Positions 1 through 6,971 of a DNA stretch of 11,237 bases are shown here, piece by piece (position 1 is the stretch's first letter; the number at the start of each line of letters is the position of its first letter). The notes under the pieces were generated by a model. It had not been told where the DNA came from and did no database searches. It was given only the letters and a program-made list of their open reading frames with translations. Source of the DNA: Fibrobacteres bacterium CG2_30_45_31 (GTDB lineage Bacteria; Fibrobacterota; Fibrobacteria; Fibrobacterales; Fibrobacteraceae); assembly GCA_001873075.1 (NCBI GenBank), contig MNYL01000147.1, positions 1 to 11,237 of the forward strand, written 5' to 3'. Both the position numbers and the translations under genes were made by a program.

Positions 1-840
1 AGAGGTCTCTGCAATATTCGTGGTAAAAATCACTCGCGGACGCTCTGTATCCTTGAAAATTAAGTTTTGAATGGGTAACTCTTGCCCGCCATACAAATCC
101 AGAAGCTCCAATTTTCCGTATCCAAAAGCCTCTTCTACAGCGCGGTGGGCACTTGTGATTTCCCCTTTACCAGGTAAGAAAATGAGTGTAGTTTTCCAAA
201 TATGGTTTCGCTCAAGAGTTCTCAAGGCGCGAATGATTTCTTTATCTTGAGGGCTTCCTAGGGGGGCATCTTGACGGATGATTTGCACAGGGAAATGGGG
301 AAGTCCCACCTGGAGACACGGGATTTCTAAAAGATTTTCTAGGGTTTCTCGATTGAGTTCTGCGGAAAGCACGGCAATGCGCGGGGCTTTTGTTGGGGAT
401 TTCTTTTGACACGCTAAGAAATAGGAAATGAGTAAATCCATCTCGGAACGTCTTTCATGAAATTCATCAAAAACGATCCAATCCGCATGGCAATCCTCTC
501 TAAGGACACTTTGCAAAAAGCTCCCGTAGGTTTGGAATAGAATACGGGTCTTATTGGAATTTGCCGATTCAAAACGGAATCGGTAACCAATGAGATCCCC
601 CGTGGATTCGCCACAGAGAAAGGCCAAGTAATTTGCGAGACTTAAAGCCGCAAGGCGCTTTGGTTGTAGAACCACCACCCTTGCTGTATTATTTTTTTGT
701 TGAGATAAAAGCCAAGGAATAAATGAGGACTTTCCACTCCCCGTAGGAGCTGTGAGTAGTAAATTTCCACCCTTATCAATCGTGTCTTCAATAACTTTAG
801 CACTCGCGTATAAAGGGAGCCTTTCAAATGCATTGCTCAT
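1..840 (-). CDS. hrpB: ATP-dependent helicase HrpB, N-terminal part (runs off left edge)
   Basis: The reverse strand is open from ATG 840 to base 1, giving 280 residues with no stop, so the C-terminal two thirds lie outside the window (the family is usually about 800 residues). Visible helicase motifs in order are Walker A A-P-T-G-S-G-K-S (31-38), L-Q-P-K-R-L-A-A (58-65, motif Ia), D-E-F-H-E-R (125-130, the DEFH form of the DEAH box typical of HrpB), F-L-P-G-K-G-E-I (221-228, motif IV area), and N-I-A-E-T-S (275-280, motif V) at the edge. HrpB proteins are cytoplasmic DEAH-family RNA helicases of poorly defined role. The start fits the family because Walker A comes about 30 residues in. No good Shine-Dalgarno precedes the ATG. 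The gene lies 15 bp after the small membrane-protein gene and is probably co-transcribed with it. Oddity: motif III, normally S-A-T, reads S-A-E (159-161). Confidence 0.9.
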   Translation of the reverse strand, partial: MSNAFERLPLYASAKVIEDTIDKGGNLLLTAPTGSGKSSFIPWLLSQQKNNTARVVVLQPKRLAALSLANYLAFLCGESTGDLIGYRFRFESANSNKTRILFQTYGSFLQSVLREDCHADWIVFDEFHERRSEMDLLISYFLACQKKSPTKAPRIAVLSAELNRETLENLLEIPCLQVGLPHFPVQIIRQDAPLGSPQDKEIIRALRTLERNHIWKTTLIFLPGKGEITSAHRAVEEAFGYGKLELLDLYGGQELPIQNLIFKDTERPRVIFTTNIAETS

Positions 841-855
841 ACGCGAATTAGAGAA

Positions 856-1329
856 TTAAGTTCTCGGGAAACGTAATTTTTCGCCAGTGGTAGCGTCTGC
901 ATAAGGCCAATGAGCATTTTTACGACGGTCATTGGGGAGCAAATTTTCGAGACGACGACGCAAACCGGCTTCTGTTTTACAAAAGAAGTACACCACTTTA
1001 TTTTCATCTGCGATCAAAAACATGGCCACTTTGTATTTGCTTTTCACGGCCGCACGGAAAAGCCCTATATTTTCTCTATTGGGAATCACTCGTTCTCCCA
1101 CAACATCGCAGATCATATCTGCATCCTTGAGGAGTCCCTTGGATTTGGCTTTGATTCCTTCCACGTTTTGTTCGGTACTCTTGCGGATAGTTTCTAAGCG
1201 GAAGGCGCCCCCTCCTTCCTTGAGGATCTTACGAACCGCACGGACAGCGGCTACAATAATTACAATCACTACAAGAGCGATAATGAAGGGCCAAGCCTCA
1301 GAAAAGAAATGGCTGACGGAATTCAGCAT
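856..1329 (-). CDS. Small membrane-anchored protein of unknown function
   Basis: The product has 157 residues and I do not recognise its family. Residues 13-30 form one strongly hydrophobic helix rich in Ile and Val. Basic residues follow at once (R-A-V-R-K near 30-34), which predicts the N-terminus outside and the rest in the cytoplasm. The soluble part starts with a charged, probably helical segment (about 35-70). An alternating beta/alpha stretch follows (V-A-M-F-L-I-A and K-V-V-Y-F-F, about 100-116), then an Arg-rich helix and a C-terminal tail ending R-F-P-R-T. The start is well supported: GAGG at 1335-1338 lies 5 nt before ATG. The gene is read away from nrdR and lies 15 bp upstream of hrpB, so the two may form one transcript. 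Nothing in the context gives a function. Confidence 0.75.
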   Translation of the reverse strand: MLNSVSHFFSEAWPFIIALVVIVIIVAAVRAVRKILKEGGGAFRLETIRKSTEQNVEGIKAKSKGLLKDADMICDVVGERVIPNRENIGLFRAAVKSKYKVAMFLIADENKVVYFFCKTEAGLRRRLENLLPNDRRKNAHWPYADATTGEKLRFPRT

Positions 1330-1399
1330 AAAAACCTCAAAACGGATTTATTTCAGAGTATCTCGCGAATTAAGATAGAAAAAAATATATATTGCGGGC
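1330..1399. promoter_or_regulatory. Divergent promoter region between membrane-protein gene and nrdR
   Basis: These 70 bp must hold start signals for transcription in both directions, since the genes on each side are divergent. On the plus strand TAAGAT at 1371-1376 is a possible -10 element, with a poor -35 candidate (TTATTT, 1348-1353) 17 bp upstream. An A-tract followed by alternating AT (1379-1393) lies just before the nrdR start. On the minus side only the GAGG ribosome site (1335-1338) is clear. The promoter elements are tentative. Confidence 0.4.
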
Positions 1400-1858
1400 A
1401 TGATTTGCCCATATTGTAAACACGCAGAAGACAAGGTTGTCGATAGTCGCGGAAGCGGTGTTTCTATACGTCGCCGCCGAGAGTGTCTGGGTTGTGGTCG
1501 TCGTTTTACAACTTATGAGTATATTGAAGTGGTTCCACTGACGGTTGTCAAGCGAGATCAAAGTCGCGAAGCGTTTCAGCGCGAGAAACTGCTTGCTGGC
1601 ATTACAATGGCTTGCAAAAAACGCCCTGTAAGTCGTCAAGTCATTGAAGAAATGGCGACAAGTATTGAAAATACCTTGATTGCTTCTGATAGCCAAGAAG
1701 TTGGCTATGATCAAATTGGCAATTTGGTAATGGCGGAATTGCGAAAAATAGATGCCGTTGCCTATGTGCGTTTTGCTTCAGTTTATCGTGAATTCAAGGA
1801 AGTGGGTGAGTTTGTAACGCAAGTGTTACAACTTCAGCCAGATTCCAAAAAGAAATAG
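1400..1858 (+). CDS. nrdR: Transcriptional repressor NrdR
   Basis: NrdR is the zinc and nucleotide-binding repressor of ribonucleotide reductase genes. It binds paired NrdR boxes when its ATP-cone carries (d)ATP. The product has 152 residues, the usual length. The N-terminal zinc ribbon has C-P-Y-C (3-6) and C-L-G-C (29-32), flanking the hallmark V-V-D-S-R and I-R-R-R-R-E-C segments and followed by R-F-T-T-Y-E (35-40). The ATP-cone follows (about 47-140), beginning V-V-K-R-D. The start is fixed by the family: the first Cys pair begins at residue 3, as in other NrdR proteins. The spacing between the two Cys pairs appears two residues shorter than in E. coli NrdR as I remember it. No strong Shine-Dalgarno is visible before the ATG. 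The gene is followed after 21 bp by the methyltransferase gene, probably in one operon. No ribonucleotide reductase gene is in the window, so its targets are elsewhere. Confidence 0.96.
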   Translation: MICPYCKHAEDKVVDSRGSGVSIRRRRECLGCGRRFTTYEYIEVVPLTVVKRDQSREAFQREKLLAGITMACKKRPVSRQVIEEMATSIENTLIASDSQEVGYDQIGNLVMAELRKIDAVAYVRFASVYREFKEVGEFVTQVLQLQPDSKKK

Positions 1859-1870
1859 CCTTATTCGCAT

Positions 1871-1882
1871 AGGGCGACTTTG
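1871..1882 (+). promoter_or_regulatory. Ribosome binding site and TTG start of methyltransferase gene
   Basis: AGGG at 1871-1874 lies 5 nt before TTG 1880-1882. The frame is closed just upstream by the nrdR stop TAG (1856-1858), and no ATG or GTG occurs between. The next in-frame ATG is at residue 79, inside the conserved region. TTG is therefore the best start. Confidence 0.7.
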
Positions 1883-2842
1883 GAAAAATCAACAAATTAT
1901 CTCACTTTATTAAAACGCGCTATTGCATCGCGTGCTGTTATTGCTGAAAAAAATACCGCTTATCGATTAGTGAATGGGACTCCGGATGGTTTTCCTGGAT
2001 TGACCTTAGATCGCTACGGGGGCCATTATCAGTTACAATTTTTTGGCCCGGAGCTTTTAGCTTTTCGTGCAGAAATTGTTGCGGCCATTGAGGACACGCT
2101 TTCTCCTGAGTTTATGGTCACAAAGTTTCGTCTGAATCCAAGTGGCGAGACTTTGGAAACACCACTCATGGTTGTTGAAATTGGTTCTGAGGACAATGCG
2201 GCGACGGTAGTGCAAGAAGGCGATTGCCTTTTTCATGTGAATCTTTTAGATACGGTGAATCCAGGCCTCTTTTTGGATATGCGCGATGGGCGTGAAGAGG
2301 TGCAAAAACGCTCTTGTGATCGAGATATTCTCAATTTATTCAGCTATACCTGTAGTTTTGGGGTTCATGCGCGGGCGGGCGGGGCGACTCTTGCGGTTAA
2401 CGTGGATATTAGTGCCAAAATTCTGGATAAGGGCAGAGAAAATTATGCTCTGAATGGATCTGAAGTACTCCCTGGAGAATTTTTTCGGGGCAATGCTCGC
2501 GAATATTTAGAGTGGTGTGCTAAAAAAGAAAAAAAATTTGGCGGTATTGTGCTCGACCCACCCAGTTTTGCGCGGCATAAGGGCACTACATTTCGTATTC
2601 GTGATGATTTGCAAGGACTTGTTTCCCTCGCGGCTTCGCTTTTGGAACCCAATGGATTTTTGCTGGTGAGTTCCAATTTCAGTGGATTCTCTCCAAAGTC
2701 TATTGCGGAGGCGTCCTTAGCCACCGTGCGTAGCTATTCAAGTAATGCTCGTCTTGCTTGGGCTCACGGTCAGGGTTCTGATTTTCCAGGAAGTGGCACA
2801 ATGAAAGAAAGCTGTCTTTCCTGCGCGATGATTCTAGTCTAG
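1880..2842 (+). CDS. RlmI-like class I SAM-dependent methyltransferase without PUA domain
   Basis: The 320-residue product belongs to the RlmI/YccW group (COG1092) of S-adenosylmethionine-dependent methyltransferases, which modify 23S rRNA. Landmarks are N-P-G-L-F-L-D-M-R-D-G-R (127-138), matching the T-G-x-F-L-D-Q-R family signature; motif I L-N-L-F-S-Y-T-C-S-F (151-160); an acidic SAM-ribose position N-V-D-I (174-177); and motif IV L-D-P-P-S-F (225-230). E. coli RlmI is about 396 residues with an N-terminal PUA RNA-binding domain. This protein begins at the following domain (roughly 20-110), so the PUA is missing, and the start cannot move upstream because nrdR stops in the same frame. At motif VI, where E. 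coli RlmI has T-C-S-C-S as I remember it, this protein has S-S-N-F-S (264-268). Without that catalytic cysteine an m5C product is doubtful. Family is confident; exact target is not. It starts at TTG behind nrdR, probably in the same operon. Confidence 0.85.
   Translation: MEKSTNYLTLLKRAIASRAVIAEKNTAYRLVNGTPDGFPGLTLDRYGGHYQLQFFGPELLAFRAEIVAAIEDTLSPEFMVTKFRLNPSGETLETPLMVVEIGSEDNAATVVQEGDCLFHVNLLDTVNPGLFLDMRDGREEVQKRSCDRDILNLFSYTCSFGVHARAGGATLAVNVDISAKILDKGRENYALNGSEVLPGEFFRGNAREYLEWCAKKEKKFGGIVLDPPSFARHKGTTFRIRDDLQGLVSLAASLLEPNGFLLVSSNFSGFSPKSIAEASLATVRSYSSNARLAWAHGQGSDFPGSGTMKESCLSCAMILV
2839..2842. other. Overlapping convergent stop codons in CTAG
   Basis: CTAG holds the plus-strand TAG (2840-2842) of the methyltransferase gene and the minus-strand TAG (2839-2841) of the sigma-54 activator. 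The genes overlap by 4 bp with no room for a terminator between them, so each transcript must end inside the opposite gene or run antisense to it. I saw no convincing hairpin plus T-tract on either side. Confidence 0.95.
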
Positions 2843-4278
2843 CCTTGGGGACTCTCTCCATCAATTTCGATTTTGTGTTCTTTGAGTTTTCGCCAAAGAG
2901 TAGCGCGGCTAATTCCCAAACGAGTCGCCACTTCTGTTTTATTGCCTTTGAGCACGGCAAGAGCGTGAAGAATGTGACGCTTTTCTAGCTCGTCCAATCG
3001 AATCACATCATCTGTGGAATCAAATGACAATGCCTGAATTTTGGGTGGAATAGATTCTTGTTTCTTTAGGGACGGGGCAGTTGTAATAGTACTTGGAGCA
3101 GGCAGTAACCCTTGTGCAGAAGTCCCTTGGACCTGTACCTCTTCGGGTAAATCATCTAAACGAATTTCTCCATTCTCAGACAATATAATCGCGTGTTCAA
3201 TGATATTTTGAAGCTCACGGATATTACCAGGGTAGGCATAAGTCGTAATCGCCATTTGTGCGGCAGGCTGAATTCCTTGGATAGACTTTCCGTGCTCCTG
3301 CTGGTACTTGAGAATAAAATATTTCACAAGGCTGGGGATGACTACGCGACGATCACGGAGAGGCGGGAGATGAATATGAAATGTATTCAATCGATAATAG
3401 AGATCTTCTCGAAACTCTTTATTGGCCATGGCCTCTTGCAAATCTTTATTGGTAGCGGCAATAATTCGAACATCGATGTACCGATTCTCCGTCTCGCCCA
3501 CGCGACGAAATTCGTGGTTTTGTAAAAAGCGCAAAAGTTTGACTTGGGTTGCAGGGGAAAGTTCTGCCACTTCATCCAAGAATAAAGTACCACCAGCGGC
3601 TTCTTCAAAGAGTCCTTTTTTGTCCGCAGTAGCCCCAGTGAATGCGCCCTTTTTCGTTCCAAAGAGTTCGCTTTCCACCAAATTTTCAGGAATGGCTCCG
3701 CAGTTTACGGCGATGAACGGTTCGTTAGAACGCTTGCTCAAACGATGTACGATATTTCCAATAAATTCTTTACCAGAACCCGATTCTCCCGTAATCAAGA
3801 TTGTGCTGGTAGTGGGGGCGATCTTATAAAGTGTTTTCAAAATCTTGCGCATTTCGGGGGTATCGCCCAGCAAGTTTTCCAACACATGATCTTCCATGAA
3901 CCGATAATTGGTATTGTTGCGCAACCGGATAAGGTATTTTTTTGTTGTATCTTCGAGTACTCGACTCGTCACGGGTTTCAGCAGATACCCGGCGGCTCCA
4001 TGTGAAATTGCACTCTCTGCGGCAGACTTCGTTTGGGCATCACAGAGAACCATGATTTCAATACCAGGGTGATGCTCTTTCATAAAGCTGATCAAATCAA
4101 GATCTTGATGCACGAGCAGATTGACATTCACGAAGGCAAAATGAATCGGGGTTTCTTCAATAGAAGAAATCAAATTGGCCGCGTCAGAAACGGCTGTAAG
4201 TTGCACGTCTTGAATGGACCAAGTATGAACTATTTCTTGGACAAAAGATTTATCGGTATCAGCAAAAAGGACGTTCAT
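2839..4278 (-). CDS. Sigma-54-dependent transcriptional activator with degenerate receiver domain
   Basis: The 479-residue product has NtrC-type layout: receiver (about 1-118), AAA+ domain (about 133-370), a Pro/Thr/Ser-rich linker (about 385-425) and a Fis-type helix-turn-helix (429-470). The AAA+ part is complete: Walker A G-E-S-G-S-G-K-E (164-171), the sigma-54 contact loop G-A-F-T-G-A (211-216), Walker B G-G-T-L-F-L-D-E (229-236), and P-L-R-D-R-R later. It should open sigma-54 RNA polymerase complexes by ATP hydrolysis. The receiver keeps acidic D7 and D9 and the conserved K101. The phospho-acceptor position is Asn51 (codon 4126-4128), in the segment F-V-N-V-N-L-L, and the usual Thr/Ser is Cys79. 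It is therefore probably not phosphorylated at the normal site. The gene follows the lone receiver gene after 75 bp on the same strand and likely belongs to that operon. The Shine-Dalgarno before ATG is weak. No sigma-54 promoter was recognised in the window, so targets are unknown. Confidence 0.92.
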   Translation of the reverse strand: MNVLFADTDKSFVQEIVHTWSIQDVQLTAVSDAANLISSIEETPIHFAFVNVNLLVHQDLDLISFMKEHHPGIEIMVLCDAQTKSAAESAISHGAAGYLLKPVTSRVLEDTTKKYLIRLRNNTNYRFMEDHVLENLLGDTPEMRKILKTLYKIAPTTSTILITGESGSGKEFIGNIVHRLSKRSNEPFIAVNCGAIPENLVESELFGTKKGAFTGATADKKGLFEEAAGGTLFLDEVAELSPATQVKLLRFLQNHEFRRVGETENRYIDVRIIAATNKDLQEAMANKEFREDLYYRLNTFHIHLPPLRDRRVVIPSLVKYFILKYQQEHGKSIQGIQPAAQMAITTYAYPGNIRELQNIIEHAIILSENGEIRLDDLPEEVQVQGTSAQGLLPAPSTITTAPSLKKQESIPPKIQALSFDSTDDVIRLDELEKRHILHALAVLKGNKTEVATRLGISRATLWRKLKEHKIEIDGESPQG

Positions 4279-4353
4279 CTTTATTCAATGTAGCAAAATG
4301 AAACGTTACTTTTTCTCCCTTCTACGCAAAAATAAATTGGAGATTCAAAATTA

Positions 4354-4722
4354 TTATGCGGCTGTCATTTCAGCGATTTTCGCGAGCAATGCTTTTCTAT
4401 TGATCGGCTTTGGGAAAATGGCTGCGACACCAAAGTGCTCGGCAGTTAACAAATAATCATCGGCAGAAGTCCGACCACCACCGCTAATTGCAATGAGTCG
4501 GTTGGTTTGGTTACGGCTTCTGAAATCGAGAATAACTTCAAAACCGTCCTGCTCTGGCATAATAATATCAGTAATGACAGCTTTGTAGTCATTTTTGTCG
4601 TAGAGTTCCTTTGCCTTACGACCATCTTCTGCCGTATCTACCTCGTATCCGTTTAGCGATAGTGTTTCTCGAAGCATCGTTCGCATTGATGCATCGTCAT
4701 CAATTATGAGAACCTTAGACAT
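4354..4722 (-). CDS. Stand-alone CheY-like response regulator receiver
   Basis: This 122-residue single receiver domain has no output domain. All key residues are present: the acidic pocket D8-D9-D10, phospho-acceptor D52 in I-T-D-I-I-M-P, S80 in the switch position (I-S-G-G-G) and K105 in F-P-K-P. It should accept a phosphoryl group from a histidine kinase and act by protein contact, or as a relay. The start is secure: an excellent Shine-Dalgarno (AGGAGG, 4730-4735) lies 7 nt before ATG. The gene begins 18 bp after the kinase stop and ends with tandem TAA TAA stops (4351-4356). Kinases with this H-box type often carry a fused C-terminal receiver, so this gene resembles the detached receiver of a hybrid kinase. 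Its likely partners are the kinase upstream and the pseudo-receiver activator downstream. Confidence 0.93.
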   Translation of the reverse strand: MSKVLIIDDDASMRTMLRETLSLNGYEVDTAEDGRKAKELYDKNDYKAVITDIIMPEQDGFEVILDFRSRNQTNRLIAISGGGRTSADDYLLTAEHFGVAAIFPKPINRKALLAKIAEMTAA

Positions 4723-4740
4723 ATTTCATCCTCCTTCCTA

Positions 4741-6924
4741 TCATGTTTTGCCTAATGGCCAATAAACGCAAAAGTTAGTTCCTTTTCCAATTGCTGTCTC
4801 GAGGGTAAGGTAACCTTTAGCTTCCTTAATTAAGCTTATGGTCACAGGTAAGCCTAAGCCGAGGCCTTGGTTGGGAGCTTTTGTCGTGAAAAATGGTGTG
4901 AAAATTCGATTGATTGTATTTGGAGAGATTCCTTCTCCTGTATCTTTAACAGAGATCCAGAGAAAATCACCTGGGGGAATGGTGCCAAATTTAGACGCAA
5001 TTTCTTGATCCAAGTGTAGAGGCTTGAAACTAATAAGAAGTTCTCCTCCTTTTTCTTTCATCGCGAAAATGGCGTTTGTTCCTAGATTAATTAACACTCG
5101 GTGAAAGTCTGTGGAATCACCAAAGGCTTGAACGGGAAGGAGAGGTGCCTCCTTCTTAATTTGGATCTTTTCGGGACAACTTACGGCAAGCTGGTCAATC
5201 ACTTCATCCACCACAAGAGCCACTGAAAAATTTTCTGTCGCTTGGGTTTTATTTTGTTTGTTATGAAGTAATAGTTGAACCAGATCTTTTGCGCGGTTTG
5301 CTGATTGAAGAATCTCTTCTACATATTTTCTCGCCCGAAGATCTTCTGGCATGGTTTCTAGTGCAAGTTCACAGAACCCAATCTGCGCTCCTAAGATATT
5401 GTTAAAATCGTGTGCTATGCCGCCTGCAATATTATTCAAGTCTTCCATTTTTGAAGCAAGTAAAAGACGATCTTTCAACTGATTGCGTTCAATTTCCAGC
5501 AGTTTAATTTCGGTAATATCTTCTGTAATTCCAAGAATCCCTTCTTGTTTATGTTCATCCGAGTAGAGAGGAATTAGAAAATTCTTAAAGTACTTCTTTT
5601 CGTCTTCATTTATCTCTGACTCTGTATCAAAATGAAGAAGTTCTCCGTGAATAGCTTTTTTTTCTTCTTCAGTATAGGCATCATCGGTTTGACCTGTTTT
5701 ATTTCCTTGTATCTCAATATCCAATTGATTTTGTTTTGTATAAACACCTTGATTATTTTTCGCCCAGAGGCGGAATGGCAAGTTATTCAAAAGAGCCACA
5801 AGGAAAGTATCTTGTTCTTGCAAGATCTTTTGGATACGTGTTAATTCTAGACGATACTTGTATTTCTCTTCTTTAAATTGTTCTTGAAGGAGTGTATATC
5901 CTTTTTTAAGATTCGCTTCTCTGGAAATATCTCTCAAAATCAATTTGTATCCGCGGACAATTCCATAAGTACTTTGGGGTGTCATGGTAACGGAAATGGT
6001 AATTGCATTTACATTGCTACCTAAAGGCACTGGAAAACCTTCAATGGTGCTTAATGAGGTTATACCTGGGAGATAAGGGAGAATATTTTTTCCAATAAGA
6101 GCGACTTCGCGAACGGCAAGGAGTGCGCATGCGGAAGGATTTGCGAGAAGCACTTGTCCATTTTCATTGAGTAAAATAACACCTTCATCTAATTGTTCGA
6201 TTACGATTCGTGTCGCTTGTTGAATATCCAACGAATATTCCGAAAGTATTAAACCCGTACGACATAGCATAATGATGATAAATAAAACAACAAGTGAAAA
6301 ACTTTCACCATAGACATAGATATCGAAAATAGGGAGAACGATATCGAGCGTGAAGGAAAGAGTGCATGCCATAATGAACGCAATAAGCAAAGTCCGAAGC
6401 ATTTGTTTGGAATAATCTTTTGCGGCTTGCATCCGTTTGGCAATCAGATACATTGCCACTAGAAAAGGAGGCACCATAAAAAATAATACAGCAACGAAAT
6501 AGCCTGTGTTGCCGGATGCGGAGTAACCATACCAAGTCTTTTCGATATTAATAAAGAATCCATTCAGAACGCTGCTAAGTGCTACAAACAGGATTCCGAT
6601 GCCATTCCAGAATGTCCATAAAGGCGTTATTTTTTCTAAAGTAATAGTAGATACGCAATAGAGAGCGGCAAAGCCTATTTGCACCCAACAAAGAGCGGAA
6701 AGGTGAAAAAACCAATATTTTGAAGATTCAAAAATGGGCAATTGAGCGAAAATAGAGAGCACACTCCAAGCCATGCCGAGCAAAATAAGGTAGTGGAGCG
6801 GACGGCGATAGGCTTTTTCATAATTATTTCCATACACGGAAATAAAGAAGCCTAACTGAACAATTAGTGCCGTAAAAGAAAGAATTGCGTGTGTCGCGCT
6901 TTTTTCAAAAAAAAAATTATCCAT
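4741..6924 (-). CDS. 7TM sensor histidine kinase with two PAS domains
   Basis: From ATG 6924 the product is 727 residues. The first about 230 hold seven hydrophobic segments (near 12-32, 43-62, 71-90, 102-125, 142-161, 175-200, 209-228), resembling the 7TM sensor region of some histidine kinases. A PAS domain (about 232-335), a charged coiled-coil-like stretch (336-370) and a second PAS/PAC domain (about 370-475, ending G-I-T-E-D-I-T-E-I) follow. The phosphotransfer domain has H505 in G-G-I-A-H-D-F-N-N. The ATPase domain has an N box (N-L-G-T-N-A, 613-618), D-T-G-E-G-I (661-666), F-T-P-F-F-T-T-K and G-L-G-L-G-L. It is an inner-membrane autokinase whose signal cannot be read from sequence. A longer reading from GTG 7014 adds 30 residues, but those codons cover the terminator of the upstream gene and do not resemble a domain, so ATG 6924 with AGGA 9 nt before it is preferred. 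The receiver gene follows after 18 bp. Confidence 0.9.
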   Translation of the reverse strand: MDNFFFEKSATHAILSFTALIVQLGFFISVYGNNYEKAYRRPLHYLILLGMAWSVLSIFAQLPIFESSKYWFFHLSALCWVQIGFAALYCVSTITLEKITPLWTFWNGIGILFVALSSVLNGFFINIEKTWYGYSASGNTGYFVAVLFFMVPPFLVAMYLIAKRMQAAKDYSKQMLRTLLIAFIMACTLSFTLDIVLPIFDIYVYGESFSLVVLFIIIMLCRTGLILSEYSLDIQQATRIVIEQLDEGVILLNENGQVLLANPSACALLAVREVALIGKNILPYLPGITSLSTIEGFPVPLGSNVNAITISVTMTPQSTYGIVRGYKLILRDISREANLKKGYTLLQEQFKEEKYKYRLELTRIQKILQEQDTFLVALLNNLPFRLWAKNNQGVYTKQNQLDIEIQGNKTGQTDDAYTEEEKKAIHGELLHFDTESEINEDEKKYFKNFLIPLYSDEHKQEGILGITEDITEIKLLEIERNQLKDRLLLASKMEDLNNIAGGIAHDFNNILGAQIGFCELALETMPEDLRARKYVEEILQSANRAKDLVQLLLHNKQNKTQATENFSVALVVDEVIDQLAVSCPEKIQIKKEAPLLPVQAFGDSTDFHRVLINLGTNAIFAMKEKGGELLISFKPLHLDQEIASKFGTIPPGDFLWISVKDTGEGISPNTINRIFTPFFTTKAPNQGLGLGLPVTISLIKEAKGYLTLETAIGKGTNFCVYWPLGKT

Positions 6925-6955
6925 ACCTGGTAATCCTGCTACCCTCAAATCTATA
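6925..6955 (-). promoter_or_regulatory. Likely start signals of the kinase operon
   Basis: On the minus strand AGGA (6934-6937) lies 9 nt before ATG 6924 and is a reasonable ribosome site. TATAGA (6950-6955) is a possible -10 element, but only a T-tract occupies the -35 position. The ribosome site supports the shorter kinase start; the promoter is a weak guess. Confidence 0.35.
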
Positions 6956-6971
6956 CTTTTAAAATTAAAAT

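Noticed and set aside
932..1378. A 148-residue plus-strand frame opposite the small membrane protein, ending near the nrdR promoter.
   Set aside because: The product is rich in Arg, Ser and Thr without motifs, while the minus-strand frame has a good ribosome site and a clear membrane helix.
1370..1714. A minus-strand frame of 114 residues opposite nrdR.
   Set aside because: nrdR on the plus strand is unmistakable and this frame shows no domain or ribosome site.
2520..2545. A-rich run in the methyltransferase gene considered as the T-tract of a minus-strand terminator for the sigma-54 activator.
   Set aside because: It is about 300 bp past the stop, has no GC-rich stem beside it, and encodes a normal Lys-rich stretch of the enzyme.
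3193..4293. Several plus-strand frames of 86-135 residues opposite the sigma-54 activator.
   Set aside because: All overlap the strongly conserved AAA+ and receiver coding sequence; none shows a motif or convincing start.
4279..4353. The 75-bp gap between the lone receiver and sigma-54 activator genes as a site for a separate promoter or terminator.
   Set aside because: No hairpin with T-tract and no good -10/-35 or sigma-54 pattern could be seen; it is AT-rich but otherwise plain.
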